A stretch of DNA of 64,000 nt from Amycolatopsis umgeniensis (lineage in GTDB: Bacteria; Actinomycetota; Actinomycetes; Mycobacteriales; Pseudonocardiaceae): the NCBI RefSeq assembly GCF_014205155.1, contig NZ_JACHMX010000001.1, forward strand, positions 2,356,001-2,420,000, read 5' to 3'. The notes below the pieces were generated by a model. It was not told where the DNA came from, searched no databases, and saw only the letters and a list, made by a program, of their open reading frames with translations. A program made the translations under genes and the position numbers. Numbering within the stretch: position 1 is the first letter of the stretch; every line of letters starts with the position of its first letter. Of this stretch, positions 57,276 through 64,000 are shown one piece after another.

Positions 57276-57316
57276 TGAAAATGATAGTCTTTATCATTAA
57301 CTGTGAGCCTTGTCAC
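57276..57316 (-). promoter_or_regulatory. Metallophore operon promoter with overlapping Fur-family (Zur-like) boxes
   Basis: Minus-strand GTGACA (57311-57316) and TAAAGA (57288-57293) with 17-nt spacing form a promoter. Overlapping the -10 is the 7-1-7 dyad TGATAGT-C-TTTATCA (57282-57296), 12 of 14 arm positions matching the general Fur-family pattern TGATAAT-N-ATTATCA. A second overlapping half-match, TGAAAATGATAGTCT (57276-57290), resembles the actinobacterial Zur box TGAAAATGATTTTCA in 12 of 15. No TTAGG-type IdeR/DtxR box is present. Confidence 0.65.
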
Positions 57317-57329
57317 CTTCCCGGCCGTG

Positions 57330-57410
57330 GGCTGAAGGGAACTTTCCCCGCGTCTCACGCGGTGAAGGGAGCTTTCGTCGCATGACATGCGGGGAAAGCT
57401 CCCTTCAGCC
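57330..57410. repeat. Dispersed hairpin, family C, with internal third copy
   Basis: 22-bp arms at 57330-57351 and 57389-57410 (one mismatch; core GAAGGGAACTTTCCCCGC against its complement) enclose a direct partial copy of the arm at 57362-57381. It lies between the metallophore promoter and the divergent amidase start. Confidence 0.85.
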
Positions 57411-57426
57411 CCCTAAGCTGGCCGTC

Positions 57427-58743
57427 ATGAGGGGACCTTGGAGTGCCGCGGAAAGCCTCGCGCGGGCGGAAGAAGTCCGGGATCTCCACGCCATCAGCCA
57501 CCTCGCGCGCTCCGACGGCGCCCCGGCGCCGACGGGCCCGCTGGCCGGGGTTCCGTTGGTGATCAAGGACAACATCCACGTCGCGGGCATGCCGAACACC
57601 GCGGGCACCCCGGCGCTCGCGGACCACGTTCCGCGCGAGCACGCGACCGTGGTCCGGCGCCTGGTCGAGGCGGGGGCCACCGTCATCGGCAAGGCGACCA
57701 TGCACGAACTCGCGTTCGGCATCACCTGCGACACGACTCCGCTGGGCCCGGTCCGCAACGCCTGTGACCCGCTCCGTTTCGCCGGGGGCAGCAGTGGCGG
57801 GACCGCGGTCGCCGTCGCGGCGGGTGTCGTCCCGGCCGGTCTGGGCACCGACACCGGAGGCTCGGTCCGCGTTCCCGCCGCGCTCAACGGAGTCTGCGGC
57901 TTCCGGCCCACGACGGGCCGCTACCCGTCCGACGGCATGACACCGTTGAGCAGCACCCGGGACACCGCCGGGCCGATCGCTCGCACGGTCGCCGATCTCG
58001 CGCTCCTCGACGCGGTGCTCGCGGCGGAGGAACCGAAACCCCTGAGCGAGCTCTCGGCGCTCCGGCTGGGTGTGCCGCACGGCTTCTTGACCGGCGACCT
58101 GGACGACGAAGTCGAAGAACTGTGGGCGTCCGCGGTGACCCGTCTGCGCGCGGAAGGGGCCACCCTGGTGCCGATCGACGACACCCTGCTCGCCGAGCTC
58201 AGCGCCGATCAGGGAATGCCGCTGGTGATCCACGAAGCAGGCGTCGGGCTCCGGTCCTACCTCGGCGAGTACGTGCCCGAGGTCTCGTTCGAGCAGCTCG
58301 TCGAAGCCGTCGCCGCCGCTGACGTCCGGGCGATCTTCGCCGAATCGGTCCTACCGGGCGTCGATCCGGCCGTCTACGAGGCGGCCCTCGTCACCCGCTC
58401 GGCCCTGCGCCGCGCCTATGCGGCGATCTTCGGCGAAAGCGGCATCGACGCCCTCGTGTTCCCCACGACACCGGCGATCGCCCAGGACTTCTCCGCCGTC
58501 GCGAACTTCGTCCACCGCGGGCGCGTGGTCCCCACTTTCCCGACCTTCATCCGCAACTGCCAGCCCGGCAGCATCGCGGGCGTCCCCGGGTTGACCGTCC
58601 CGATGGGCCGCGGCCACAGTGGCCTGCCCGCCGGGCTGGCGCTCGACGGGCCCGTCGGCGGAGACCGGAAACTGTTGGCTGTCGGAGCTTCCGTCGAGCG
58701 TGCCCTCAACCCGCGTGGACACTGGCCTGCAGCGCGCGGATGA
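57427..58743 (+). CDS. Amidase-signature hydrolase
   Basis: 438-aa amidase. Catalytic Lys47 (LVIKDN), cis-Ser in [16 protein letters not shown] and nucleophile Ser146 in [16 protein letters not shown]. The pattern is close to indoleacetamide/mandelamide hydrolases; the true substrate is unknown. ATG at 57427 is used because the upstream in-frame region lies inside the family C hairpin. Overlaps the convergent lysR by 38 nt. Confidence 0.92.
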   Translation: MRGPWSAAESLARAEEVRDLHAISHLARSDGAPAPTGPLAGVPLVIKDNIHVAGMPNTAGTPALADHVPREHATVVRRLVEAGATVIGKATMHELAFGITCDTTPLGPVRNACDPLRFAGGSSGGTAVAVAAGVVPAGLGTDTGGSVRVPAALNGVCGFRPTTGRYPSDGMTPLSSTRDTAGPIARTVADLALLDAVLAAEEPKPLSELSALRLGVPHGFLTGDLDDEVEELWASAVTRLRAEGATLVPIDDTLLAELSADQGMPLVIHEAGVGLRSYLGEYVPEVSFEQLVEAVAAADVRAIFAESVLPGVDPAVYEAALVTRSALRRAYAAIFGESGIDALVFPTTPAIAQDFSAVANFVHRGRVVPTFPTFIRNCQPGSIAGVPGLTVPMGRGHSGLPAGLALDGPVGGDRKLLAVGASVERALNPRGHWPAARG

Positions 58744-59575
58744 GCGCGGTGGCGGCGGGCGGATCCGGCGGCTCGCCATAGGTGACGGCGTAGATCTGGC
58801 GCGGATCCTCGGCCAGTTCGGTGGTGTGGATACCGGGAAGCCGGTGAGCGCGCAGCGCCAGCCTGGGCAGCGTGGTGACGCCCATCCGAGCGGCGACCAG
58901 CGACTGCATGACGACGATGTCGTCGCTCAGCAGGGAAATACGCGGGGTGAACCCGGCTCGCCCGCAGATCGTGACCAGCTCGTGCCGGCAGCGATCACAT
59001 CCGCCGATCCAGCTCGAGTCGCGGTGATCGGCGATGGTCTGCCCCGGTTCGCTGGTGATCAGATAGATCGGGTCCTCGAGGAGATGCACCAACCGGAGCC
59101 CCTGGTCCTCGCGCGGGGTGTCGGCGTACCGGAAGATCAGCGCGACGTCGATCTGCCCCTCCCGCAGCATGCGCAACGCTTCGACGGGATCCTCGTCGAC
59201 CAGTCCCAGCTCGATCCCGGGATGGGCGCGGGCCAGCGCGGCGGCCGCCTCGGGAACGATCGTGCTCAGGATCGACTGGAACCCCGCCATCCGGACCCGC
59301 CCGGCCCGCAAACCCACCTGCGCGGCCAATTCGGCCTCCGCGCCCTCGACCCGGACGACGATCTCGGCCGCGCGGGCGGCGAGCAATTTTCCTTCGGGAG
59401 TGAGCCGGATGCCGCGGCCGATGCGCTGGATCAACTTCGCGCCCGTCTCGGCTTCCAGCCTCGCGAGCTGGTGGCTCACCGCCGGTTGGGTGTAATGCAG
59501 TTCCTTCGCCGCGGCGGTCATCGAACCATGCCGTGCGACAGCGTCCAGCACCGTGAGTTGGACCAGGTTCAGCAT
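58706..59575 (-). CDS. LysR-family regulator
   Basis: 289-aa LysR regulator: N-terminal helix-turn-helix ([39 protein letters not shown]) and a substrate-binding effector domain. Divergent from the cysteine-dioxygenase-like gene across 94 bp, so that gene is its likely target; it also overlaps the amidase tail. ATG at 59575. Confidence 0.94.
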   Translation of the reverse strand: MLNLVQLTVLDAVARHGSMTAAAKELHYTQPAVSHQLARLEAETGAKLIQRIGRGIRLTPEGKLLAARAAEIVVRVEGAEAELAAQVGLRAGRVRMAGFQSILSTIVPEAAAALARAHPGIELGLVDEDPVEALRMLREGQIDVALIFRYADTPREDQGLRLVHLLEDPIYLITSEPGQTIADHRDSSWIGGCDRCRHELVTICGRAGFTPRISLLSDDIVVMQSLVAARMGVTTLPRLALRAHRLPGIHTTELAEDPRQIYAVTYGEPPDPPAATALIRALQASVHAG

Positions 59576-59669
59576 ACATGAAGAGTACCTATACAAACGA
59601 AAGAACGTCGGCATTGGACGCCGGGCGAAACGCGGACCACGATGAGAAGCAACCGGAAGGAGAGCAAGA

Positions 59670-60212
59670 ATGACCACCGCGTCCACCACCCCGGCCGTCT
59701 CCGCCAGACCCGGACTCGCGGAGCTGATAAAACGCCTTCGCGAGTGCACCAGGCGAACTTTCGAACCCCACGCGACCGCGCTGACGGTGGCCTCCGTTCT
59801 CACCGAACTCCGCCCGACCCCGAACCTCCTCACCCCGGTGGAACGGGAGGGCGCCGCCGACGGGTACACCCGCACCACGCTGCACGCCGAATCCGCCTTC
59901 TCGATCGCCGCGCTGGTCTGGCGGCCCGGCCAGCTCACCGAGATCCACGACCATCTCGTATGGTGCACATTCCTTGTCCTCCAAGGAACCGAGACGGAGA
60001 ACGTCTTCGACATCGACGGCGATCGACTGGTCCGGACAGCCCAGCGGCAACGCCCGGCGGGCTCGGTCAGCGGTGTCGCTCCCCCCGACGACATCCACCA
60101 GGTGCACAACACCGGCGACACCGTCGCGATCACTTTGCACGTCTACGGCGCCGACCTCAGCAAGGGGACCAGCGTGCGCCGGAAATACCGGATGCGCGCC
60201 ACTCCGAAGTAA
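59670..60212 (+). CDS. Cysteine-dioxygenase-family cupin protein
   Basis: 180-aa cupin with Fe-ligand pattern EIHDHLVWCTFLVLQGTE (His93, His95) and IHQVHNTGDTVAITLHVYG (His143 or His146), typical of thiol dioxygenases acting on cysteine or 3-mercaptopropionate. AAGGAGAG precedes the ATG at 59670. Likely controlled by the divergent LysR gene. Confidence 0.88.
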   Translation: MTTASTTPAVSARPGLAELIKRLRECTRRTFEPHATALTVASVLTELRPTPNLLTPVEREGAADGYTRTTLHAESAFSIAALVWRPGQLTEIHDHLVWCTFLVLQGTETENVFDIDGDRLVRTAQRQRPAGSVSGVAPPDDIHQVHNTGDTVAITLHVYGADLSKGTSVRRKYRMRATPK

Positions 60213-60326
60213 AAGGAGCAGTCACCGGCTCCATTTCGGCTAATGCCATCGAATCGACGCTGGTACCGGCATTTCCGGCGGCGGCAGAAACAGTCTCGGC
60301 CCATTCCGCGGCCGATCGCGCGCTTT

Positions 60327-60761
60327 TCACGGCCGGGCGCCGGAATCCGAAGGCGGCCGCGGTGTCGCCACCACCGCGGCGAGCAGGACGAGAATCAGGA
60401 CGATCGCCATGAGGACCTGACCGTGCAAGCCGAGAACGAAGAGGGTCCGGTCGGCGAATTCCGGATCGTAGGTCGCGGTGCCCGGGAATGAGAGCGCGCC
60501 GATCATCCCGAGCCAGGGGACGGCGAGAACGCCGGCCGCGTGCACCAGGTTGCCGGCCCGCCGGAGCGCGAGCGTGAGTCCGAGCAGGCCCAGCAACACG
60601 GTCATCACCATGTACTGGGCGTCGTGGAATTTGGCGTGGGGCGGCCAGCCCGGGTTGAACGCGTGCTGTGCCGCCAGTTCGGGAACGACCAGATCGGCGA
60701 GGACCGCGCTGACCGTCGTGATCACTCCGACGCCGATGATCAGTGTTCGTGACAGGGCCAT
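60327..60761 (-). CDS. Small four-helix membrane protein (DUF6640-like)
   Basis: 144 aa with four transmembrane helices and the segment HAFNPGWPPHAKFHDAQYMVMTVLLGLLGL between the first two. Function unknown. Encoded 22 nt after the FAD monooxygenase in the same TetR-controlled transcript. The family name is tentative. Confidence 0.75.
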   Translation of the reverse strand: MALSRTLIIGVGVITTVSAVLADLVVPELAAQHAFNPGWPPHAKFHDAQYMVMTVLLGLLGLTLALRRAGNLVHAAGVLAVPWLGMIGALSFPGTATYDPEFADRTLFVLGLHGQVLMAIVLILVLLAAVVATPRPPSDSGARP

Positions 60762-60783
60762 TGAGGGAAGCCTTTCGGGCTCG

Positions 60784-61887
60784 TCAGATCGTCCAGGTGT
60801 AGGCGGGGGTGATCGATCGCTCGAAGAAAGCCTTGGGCAGCCGGGGAAGCATCGCGTCGCGCAGGGCGATCATCGGCGGGGAGGTCCAGTGCGCGGGAGC
60901 CCCGACCTGACGGGAGCGGCGCGCGATCATCTGGGTCCGGGGCCTGCGGGAACGGTCGTACTCTTCCAGTCCCGCGGGCACGCCCAGCTTGTCGACGACG
61001 GCGGCGAGCACGACGGCGTCTTCGAGCGCTTGGCACGCACCCTGTCCCAGGTTGGGGGTCATGGCGTGCGCGGCGTCGCCGAGGAGCGCGACGCTGCCGG
61101 ACACGTAGGTGGGCAACTCCGGCAAGTGGTGGACGTCGTGCTGCGACACCGTGTCCTCCCGCGCCGCCGACATCAGCGCGGGGATGGGGTCGTGCCAGCG
61201 CGCGAACCGTTCGCGCAGGCCGTCCAGCCCGGTGCTCGAACGGACGGGGGCGTTGGCCATCACGTAGCAGTAGACGCGGCCGTCGGGCATCGGCAAATGC
61301 CCGAACCGTTCGCCACGGCCCCAGGTTTCGACGCTTTCGCCGGCGGGAATCGGCGGGACGATGAAGCGCCAGGTGGTGTACCCGACGTACCGCGGTCCGG
61401 GTGCGCCGGGCCAGAGGGAACGCCGGGTCGCGCTGTGCACCCCGTCGGCGCCCACGACGAGGTCCGCCGTGCTTTCGCCACCGCTGTGCACGACGGTCCC
61501 GTCGGGCCGCACCTCGCGCACGTCGTTGCCGGGCCGGAGCGCCCGCTCGGGGAGGGCCTCGACGAGCAGGTCGATCAGGTCGGCGCGGTGCACGGTCGCC
61601 CACTGGCCGAACCGGCGCTTCAGATCGGCGACGTCGTTGCGGACCAGCCATCGCCCGTCCGCGAGCCGGACACCCGCGACAGGGTCGGCCAGTCCACCGT
61701 CGCGAAGACGGTCACCGAGGCCGAGCGCGTCCAGCGCGCGCAGGGCGTTGGGCTGGATCGACAGTCCCGCGCCGATCTCGGTGAACTCGGGCGCGCGCTC
61801 GAGCACCTCGACCTCCCAGCCCCGCTGGTGGAACGCGACGGCTGTGGCCAGCCCGCCGATGCCGCCTCCCACGATGGTCACCTTCAT
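60784..61887 (-). CDS. FAD-dependent aromatic monooxygenase (UbiH/PHBH type)
   Basis: 367-aa flavoprotein: dinucleotide motif VTIVGGGIGGLATAVAF, DG motif LVVGADGVHSATRR and GD motif ALLGDAAHAMTPNLGQGACQALEDA. Related enzymes hydroxylate salicylate-, urate- or phenol-like substrates with NAD(P)H. Preceded by a large dyad operator and divergent from a TetR gene. Confidence 0.93.
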   Translation of the reverse strand: MKVTIVGGGIGGLATAVAFHQRGWEVEVLERAPEFTEIGAGLSIQPNALRALDALGLGDRLRDGGLADPVAGVRLADGRWLVRNDVADLKRRFGQWATVHRADLIDLLVEALPERALRPGNDVREVRPDGTVVHSGGESTADLVVGADGVHSATRRSLWPGAPGPRYVGYTTWRFIVPPIPAGESVETWGRGERFGHLPMPDGRVYCYVMANAPVRSSTGLDGLRERFARWHDPIPALMSAAREDTVSQHDVHHLPELPTYVSGSVALLGDAAHAMTPNLGQGACQALEDAVVLAAVVDKLGVPAGLEEYDRSRRPRTQMIARRSRQVGAPAHWTSPPMIALRDAMLPRLPKAFFERSITPAYTWTI

Positions 61888-61898
61888 CGATTTTCTCC

Positions 61899-61930
61899 TT
61901 AATGACTCTAGGCTAGCTTAGAGCCATTAA
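61899..61930. promoter_or_regulatory. TetR-type operator between the divergent genes
   Basis: 32-bp near-perfect dyad: TTAATGACTCTA (61899-61910), 8-nt centre, TAGAGCCATTAA (61919-61930), one mismatch. The word ACTCTAGG recurs at 61943-61950, a possible second half-site. Position between the FAD monooxygenase and tetR starts suggests control of both. Confidence 0.7.
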
Positions 61931-61980
61931 GGAAACATAGGTACTCTAGGATGTCAACAGGGCGACGAGAAGAGGTGACC

Positions 61981-62691
61981 ATGGCCGCCGGTCCGGGCAG
62001 CAGGCAGGAAAGAAGGCGTCAGGACGCGCTGAAGGAGATCCACGCGGCCGTGCGCGCGCTGCTGGTCGAGCAGGGATCGGCGGCGGTGACCATCAACGCG
62101 GTCGCCAGGAAGGTGGGCATGAGCGGCCCCGCGCTCTACCACTACTACGCGGGCCACGAAGAACTCGTCGGCGCCGTGACCGCCGACTTCTTCCGCGAGC
62201 TGACCACCGTCCTGGAACAGGCGCGCGACACCCACGCCGCCGCCCCGGTCGGCGATCGCATCCTCGAGGTGTGCCGGGCCCTGCGGACCTGGGCGATCAC
62301 GCATCCGGCCGAATTCGGCTGGATCTTCGCGAGCCCGATCGCCCCGCCCGACAGGCAGCAGAGCTCACCCCGGCACGAGGCAGGACAACGGTTCGAGAAC
62401 GTCCTGCTCGAGCTGACCACCGAACTCTGGCGGAGCAAGCCCTTCCCGGTACCCGATCCGTCCGAACTTCCCCCGGCGCTCCGCAAACAGCTGATCGCCT
62501 ACTCCGCCACCATCGAAGGACGTCTCCCGCCCGAGGCCGCGCACGTCTTCCTGACCTGCTGGACCCGGCTGTACGGCTTGCTGTGCATGGAAGTCCTGCA
62601 TCAGCTCGACTTCGCCTACACCGATCTGGAACCCGTCTTCGAAGACTGCCTGCTCAGCCTCGCCGACGCCCTCGGACTGGACAGGGACTGA
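61981..62691 (+). CDS. TetR-family regulator
   Basis: 236 aa: N-terminal helix-turn-helix (AAVTINAVARKVGMSGPALYHYYAGHEELVGAVTADFF) and a C-terminal ligand domain of the WHG/TetR_C type (CRALRTWAITHPAEFGWIFASPI). ATG at 61981 has AGAAGAGG upstream; an ATG ten codons earlier lacks it. Confidence 0.93.
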   Translation: MAAGPGSRQERRRQDALKEIHAAVRALLVEQGSAAVTINAVARKVGMSGPALYHYYAGHEELVGAVTADFFRELTTVLEQARDTHAAAPVGDRILEVCRALRTWAITHPAEFGWIFASPIAPPDRQQSSPRHEAGQRFENVLLELTTELWRSKPFPVPDPSELPPALRKQLIAYSATIEGRLPPEAAHVFLTCWTRLYGLLCMEVLHQLDFAYTDLEPVFEDCLLSLADALGLDRD

Positions 62692-62697
62692 CCGGCG

Positions 62698-64000
62698 CTA
62701 CTCGCCGCGCCTGAGCACGGCGGTGAACGCGACCACCAGCATGGTCGCGACGACCCAGCCCACGATCACCAGCCCGCTCGCCAGGAATTGCGCGACGCCG
62801 TGCGCGACCCATTTGCCGTAGCCGAAATCGATGAACGGGATCATCGTGTCGATCACGTACAAGATCGGATGGAAATCCGGTGCGCCAGTGGTCTTTTCGA
62901 AGAAGTAGGGCGATCTGCGGCTGAGCAGGTCCACGGACACGGTGCCCACCACGAGGACCAGGAAACTCCACCCCGCGGCGAGCCACGGCCGGTAGCCGTA
63001 CCCCGTGACGGACCCGAAGAAAGCGCTCCACACGAAAGACAGCACGCCTCGCCACCCGGAAGCCTGGCTCAGGCGCACTTTCTGCGCTTCGACCAACACC
63101 TTCCTTGCCGATTCCGCGTACCCCTTGTCCCGGTACGTCCTCGCGAGCTGACTGTACGGTTGCGCCGCGTAGCCCTCGGGATCCCCGGAGATCATCCGCA
63201 AGCGCTCCTGCACCGTCACGGCGGGCGGTTCCGGATGCAGCGACTCGTACTTCAGGCCGTCTTGGAGGACCCGGGAAGCCCGGAACCGCTCGTTGTCCCA
63301 AATCCTGCCGAACGAAGCCCCGCGAAGGTCGACGTTGCCCACCAGCGCGGCCGGGAGCAGCACCCCGTCACCCTTGATCGAAGCACTGCGCAGAGAGACG
63401 GCGTCAAGAGCGTCCGACTCGACTGTCGCCCCGTTCAAGCCGAACTGACCTTCGACGGCGACACCGGCGAAGCGCAGCGTGCCGTCGGCGCGCGCACCGT
63501 CCCGGAAATACAGAGAACCACCGACCCGCAGGTGATCCGCCGCGATGGCGTGCTGCCCGGGGTTGACGAACTCGCCCGCGTCGAAATTCAACTGCTTGCC
63601 GACGGTCGCTCCCAGCAACCGGAGCTCACCATCCGATCTGAAATCGGATCTGAAGAAGGCCGAACCGCCGATGTTCGCCCCGTCGGCGTTGACGGATCTG
63701 AGTCCGGGAGAGTAAACCCGTCCGCCGTCGAAGTTCACCGTGTTCGCCACTTCCACCTGCGACAGGTCGACCATCCCGTTCGCCTCGAACCCCGCTCCGC
63801 ACCGCAGGTCGCCTATGTCGGCGCTACTGAGGTTGAGCGCGGTCCCACCCTGACATTCGAGGCGGGCACCGTCGAAATAGACGACCCCGTCCACGATCGC
63901 GCCATGCAAACTGACCTGTCCCTCCGAAGAGAAACCGGAACGGGCGAAAACCGCCCCTTTGATCGTGGCACGGTCCAACGACAGGCAGGTGGCACCCGGG
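62698..64000 (-). CDS. Beta-solenoid repeat membrane protein, partial at the right edge
   Basis: At least 430 residues are visible; the reading frame stays open through 64000, so the N terminus is missing. The visible part starts with bactofilin/pentapeptide-like repeats of about 20-30 residues (GANIGGSAFFRSDFRSDGELRLLGATVGKQLNFDAGEF), then a helical segment (SQLARTYRDKGYAESARKVLVEAQK) and three C-terminal transmembrane helices. Function unknown. Confidence 0.85.
   Translation of the reverse strand, partial: PGATCLSLDRATIKGAVFARSGFSSEGQVSLHGAIVDGVVYFDGARLECQGGTALNLSSADIGDLRCGAGFEANGMVDLSQVEVANTVNFDGGRVYSPGLRSVNADGANIGGSAFFRSDFRSDGELRLLGATVGKQLNFDAGEFVNPGQHAIAADHLRVGGSLYFRDGARADGTLRFAGVAVEGQFGLNGATVESDALDAVSLRSASIKGDGVLLPAALVGNVDLRGASFGRIWDNERFRASRVLQDGLKYESLHPEPPAVTVQERLRMISGDPEGYAAQPYSQLARTYRDKGYAESARKVLVEAQKVRLSQASGWRGVLSFVWSAFFGSVTGYGYRPWLAAGWSFLVLVVGTVSVDLLSRRSPYFFEKTTGAPDFHPILYVIDTMIPFIDFGYGKWVAHGVAQFLASGLVIVGWVVATMLVVAFTAVLRRGE

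Noticed and set aside
57276..57316. IdeR/DtxR iron box
   Set aside because: No TTAGGTTAG-type half-sites; the dyads follow the Fur-family 7-1-7 form instead.

Overview
The window is high-GC actinobacterial DNA with GC-rich third codon positions, GTG starts, many 4-nt stop/start overlaps and a complete ESX (type VII secretion) apparatus. Gene content and the style of dispersed hairpins point to Amycolatopsis or a close relative in the Pseudonocardiales; this is inference from content, not a database match.

Layout. 1-3.4 kb: leuCD, its divergent IclR regulator and a small unknown gene. 3.7-38.3 kb: one large type VII secretion island. It holds (a) a LuxR / beta-helix-AAA ATPase / OmpR-type operon divergent from a second OmpR-type regulator and its histidine kinase; (b) a polymorphic-toxin operon (YbaB-like protein, small ESX partner with YxxxD, 1468-aa toxin ending in a DNA/RNA non-specific nuclease-like domain, tandem YezG-like immunity protein); (c) a DUF6177-like gene and mycosin; (d) a WXG100 pair divergent from a fused three-ATPase eccC, followed by two small-partner/long-substrate pairs; (e) eccB-eccD, divergent from a membrane pseudokinase; (f) a propeller/FN3 protein, MoxR, DUF58 and degenerate transglutaminase operon, divergent from eccE.

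A 23-bp regulatory sequence occurs three times: twice, head to head, in the eccE/FN3 intergenic region and once (22/23 identical to one of these) at the start of the response-regulator gene at 6.8 kb. This ties the two-component system to the distal eccE/MoxR modules 30 kb away.

38.3-47.8 kb: ordinary housekeeping and stress genes (tspO, nucleotidyltransferase, a 41-aa Cys-rich peptide, a frameshifted racemase-family pseudogene, a SigB/F-type sigma factor, STAS, GAF-ANTAR, furA-katG, a TPR protein). 47.7-57.3 kb: nine translationally coupled minus-strand genes for a Dap/aspartate-type metallophore: a peptide/nickel-type ABC importer, SbnB-, SbnH- and SbnA-like enzymes and a MATE exporter, behind a promoter whose -10 lies in overlapping Fur-family boxes. 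The set resembles what is known for the zincophore [S,S]-EDDS of Amycolatopsis japonicum. 57.4-64 kb: amidase, LysR, a cysteine-dioxygenase-like protein, a TetR-controlled FAD monooxygenase operon, and a partial repeat/membrane protein running off the right edge.

Non-coding DNA is dominated by near-perfect hairpins with 7-nt loops, placed mostly between gene modules and often at convergent gene ends. At least three sequence families are present.
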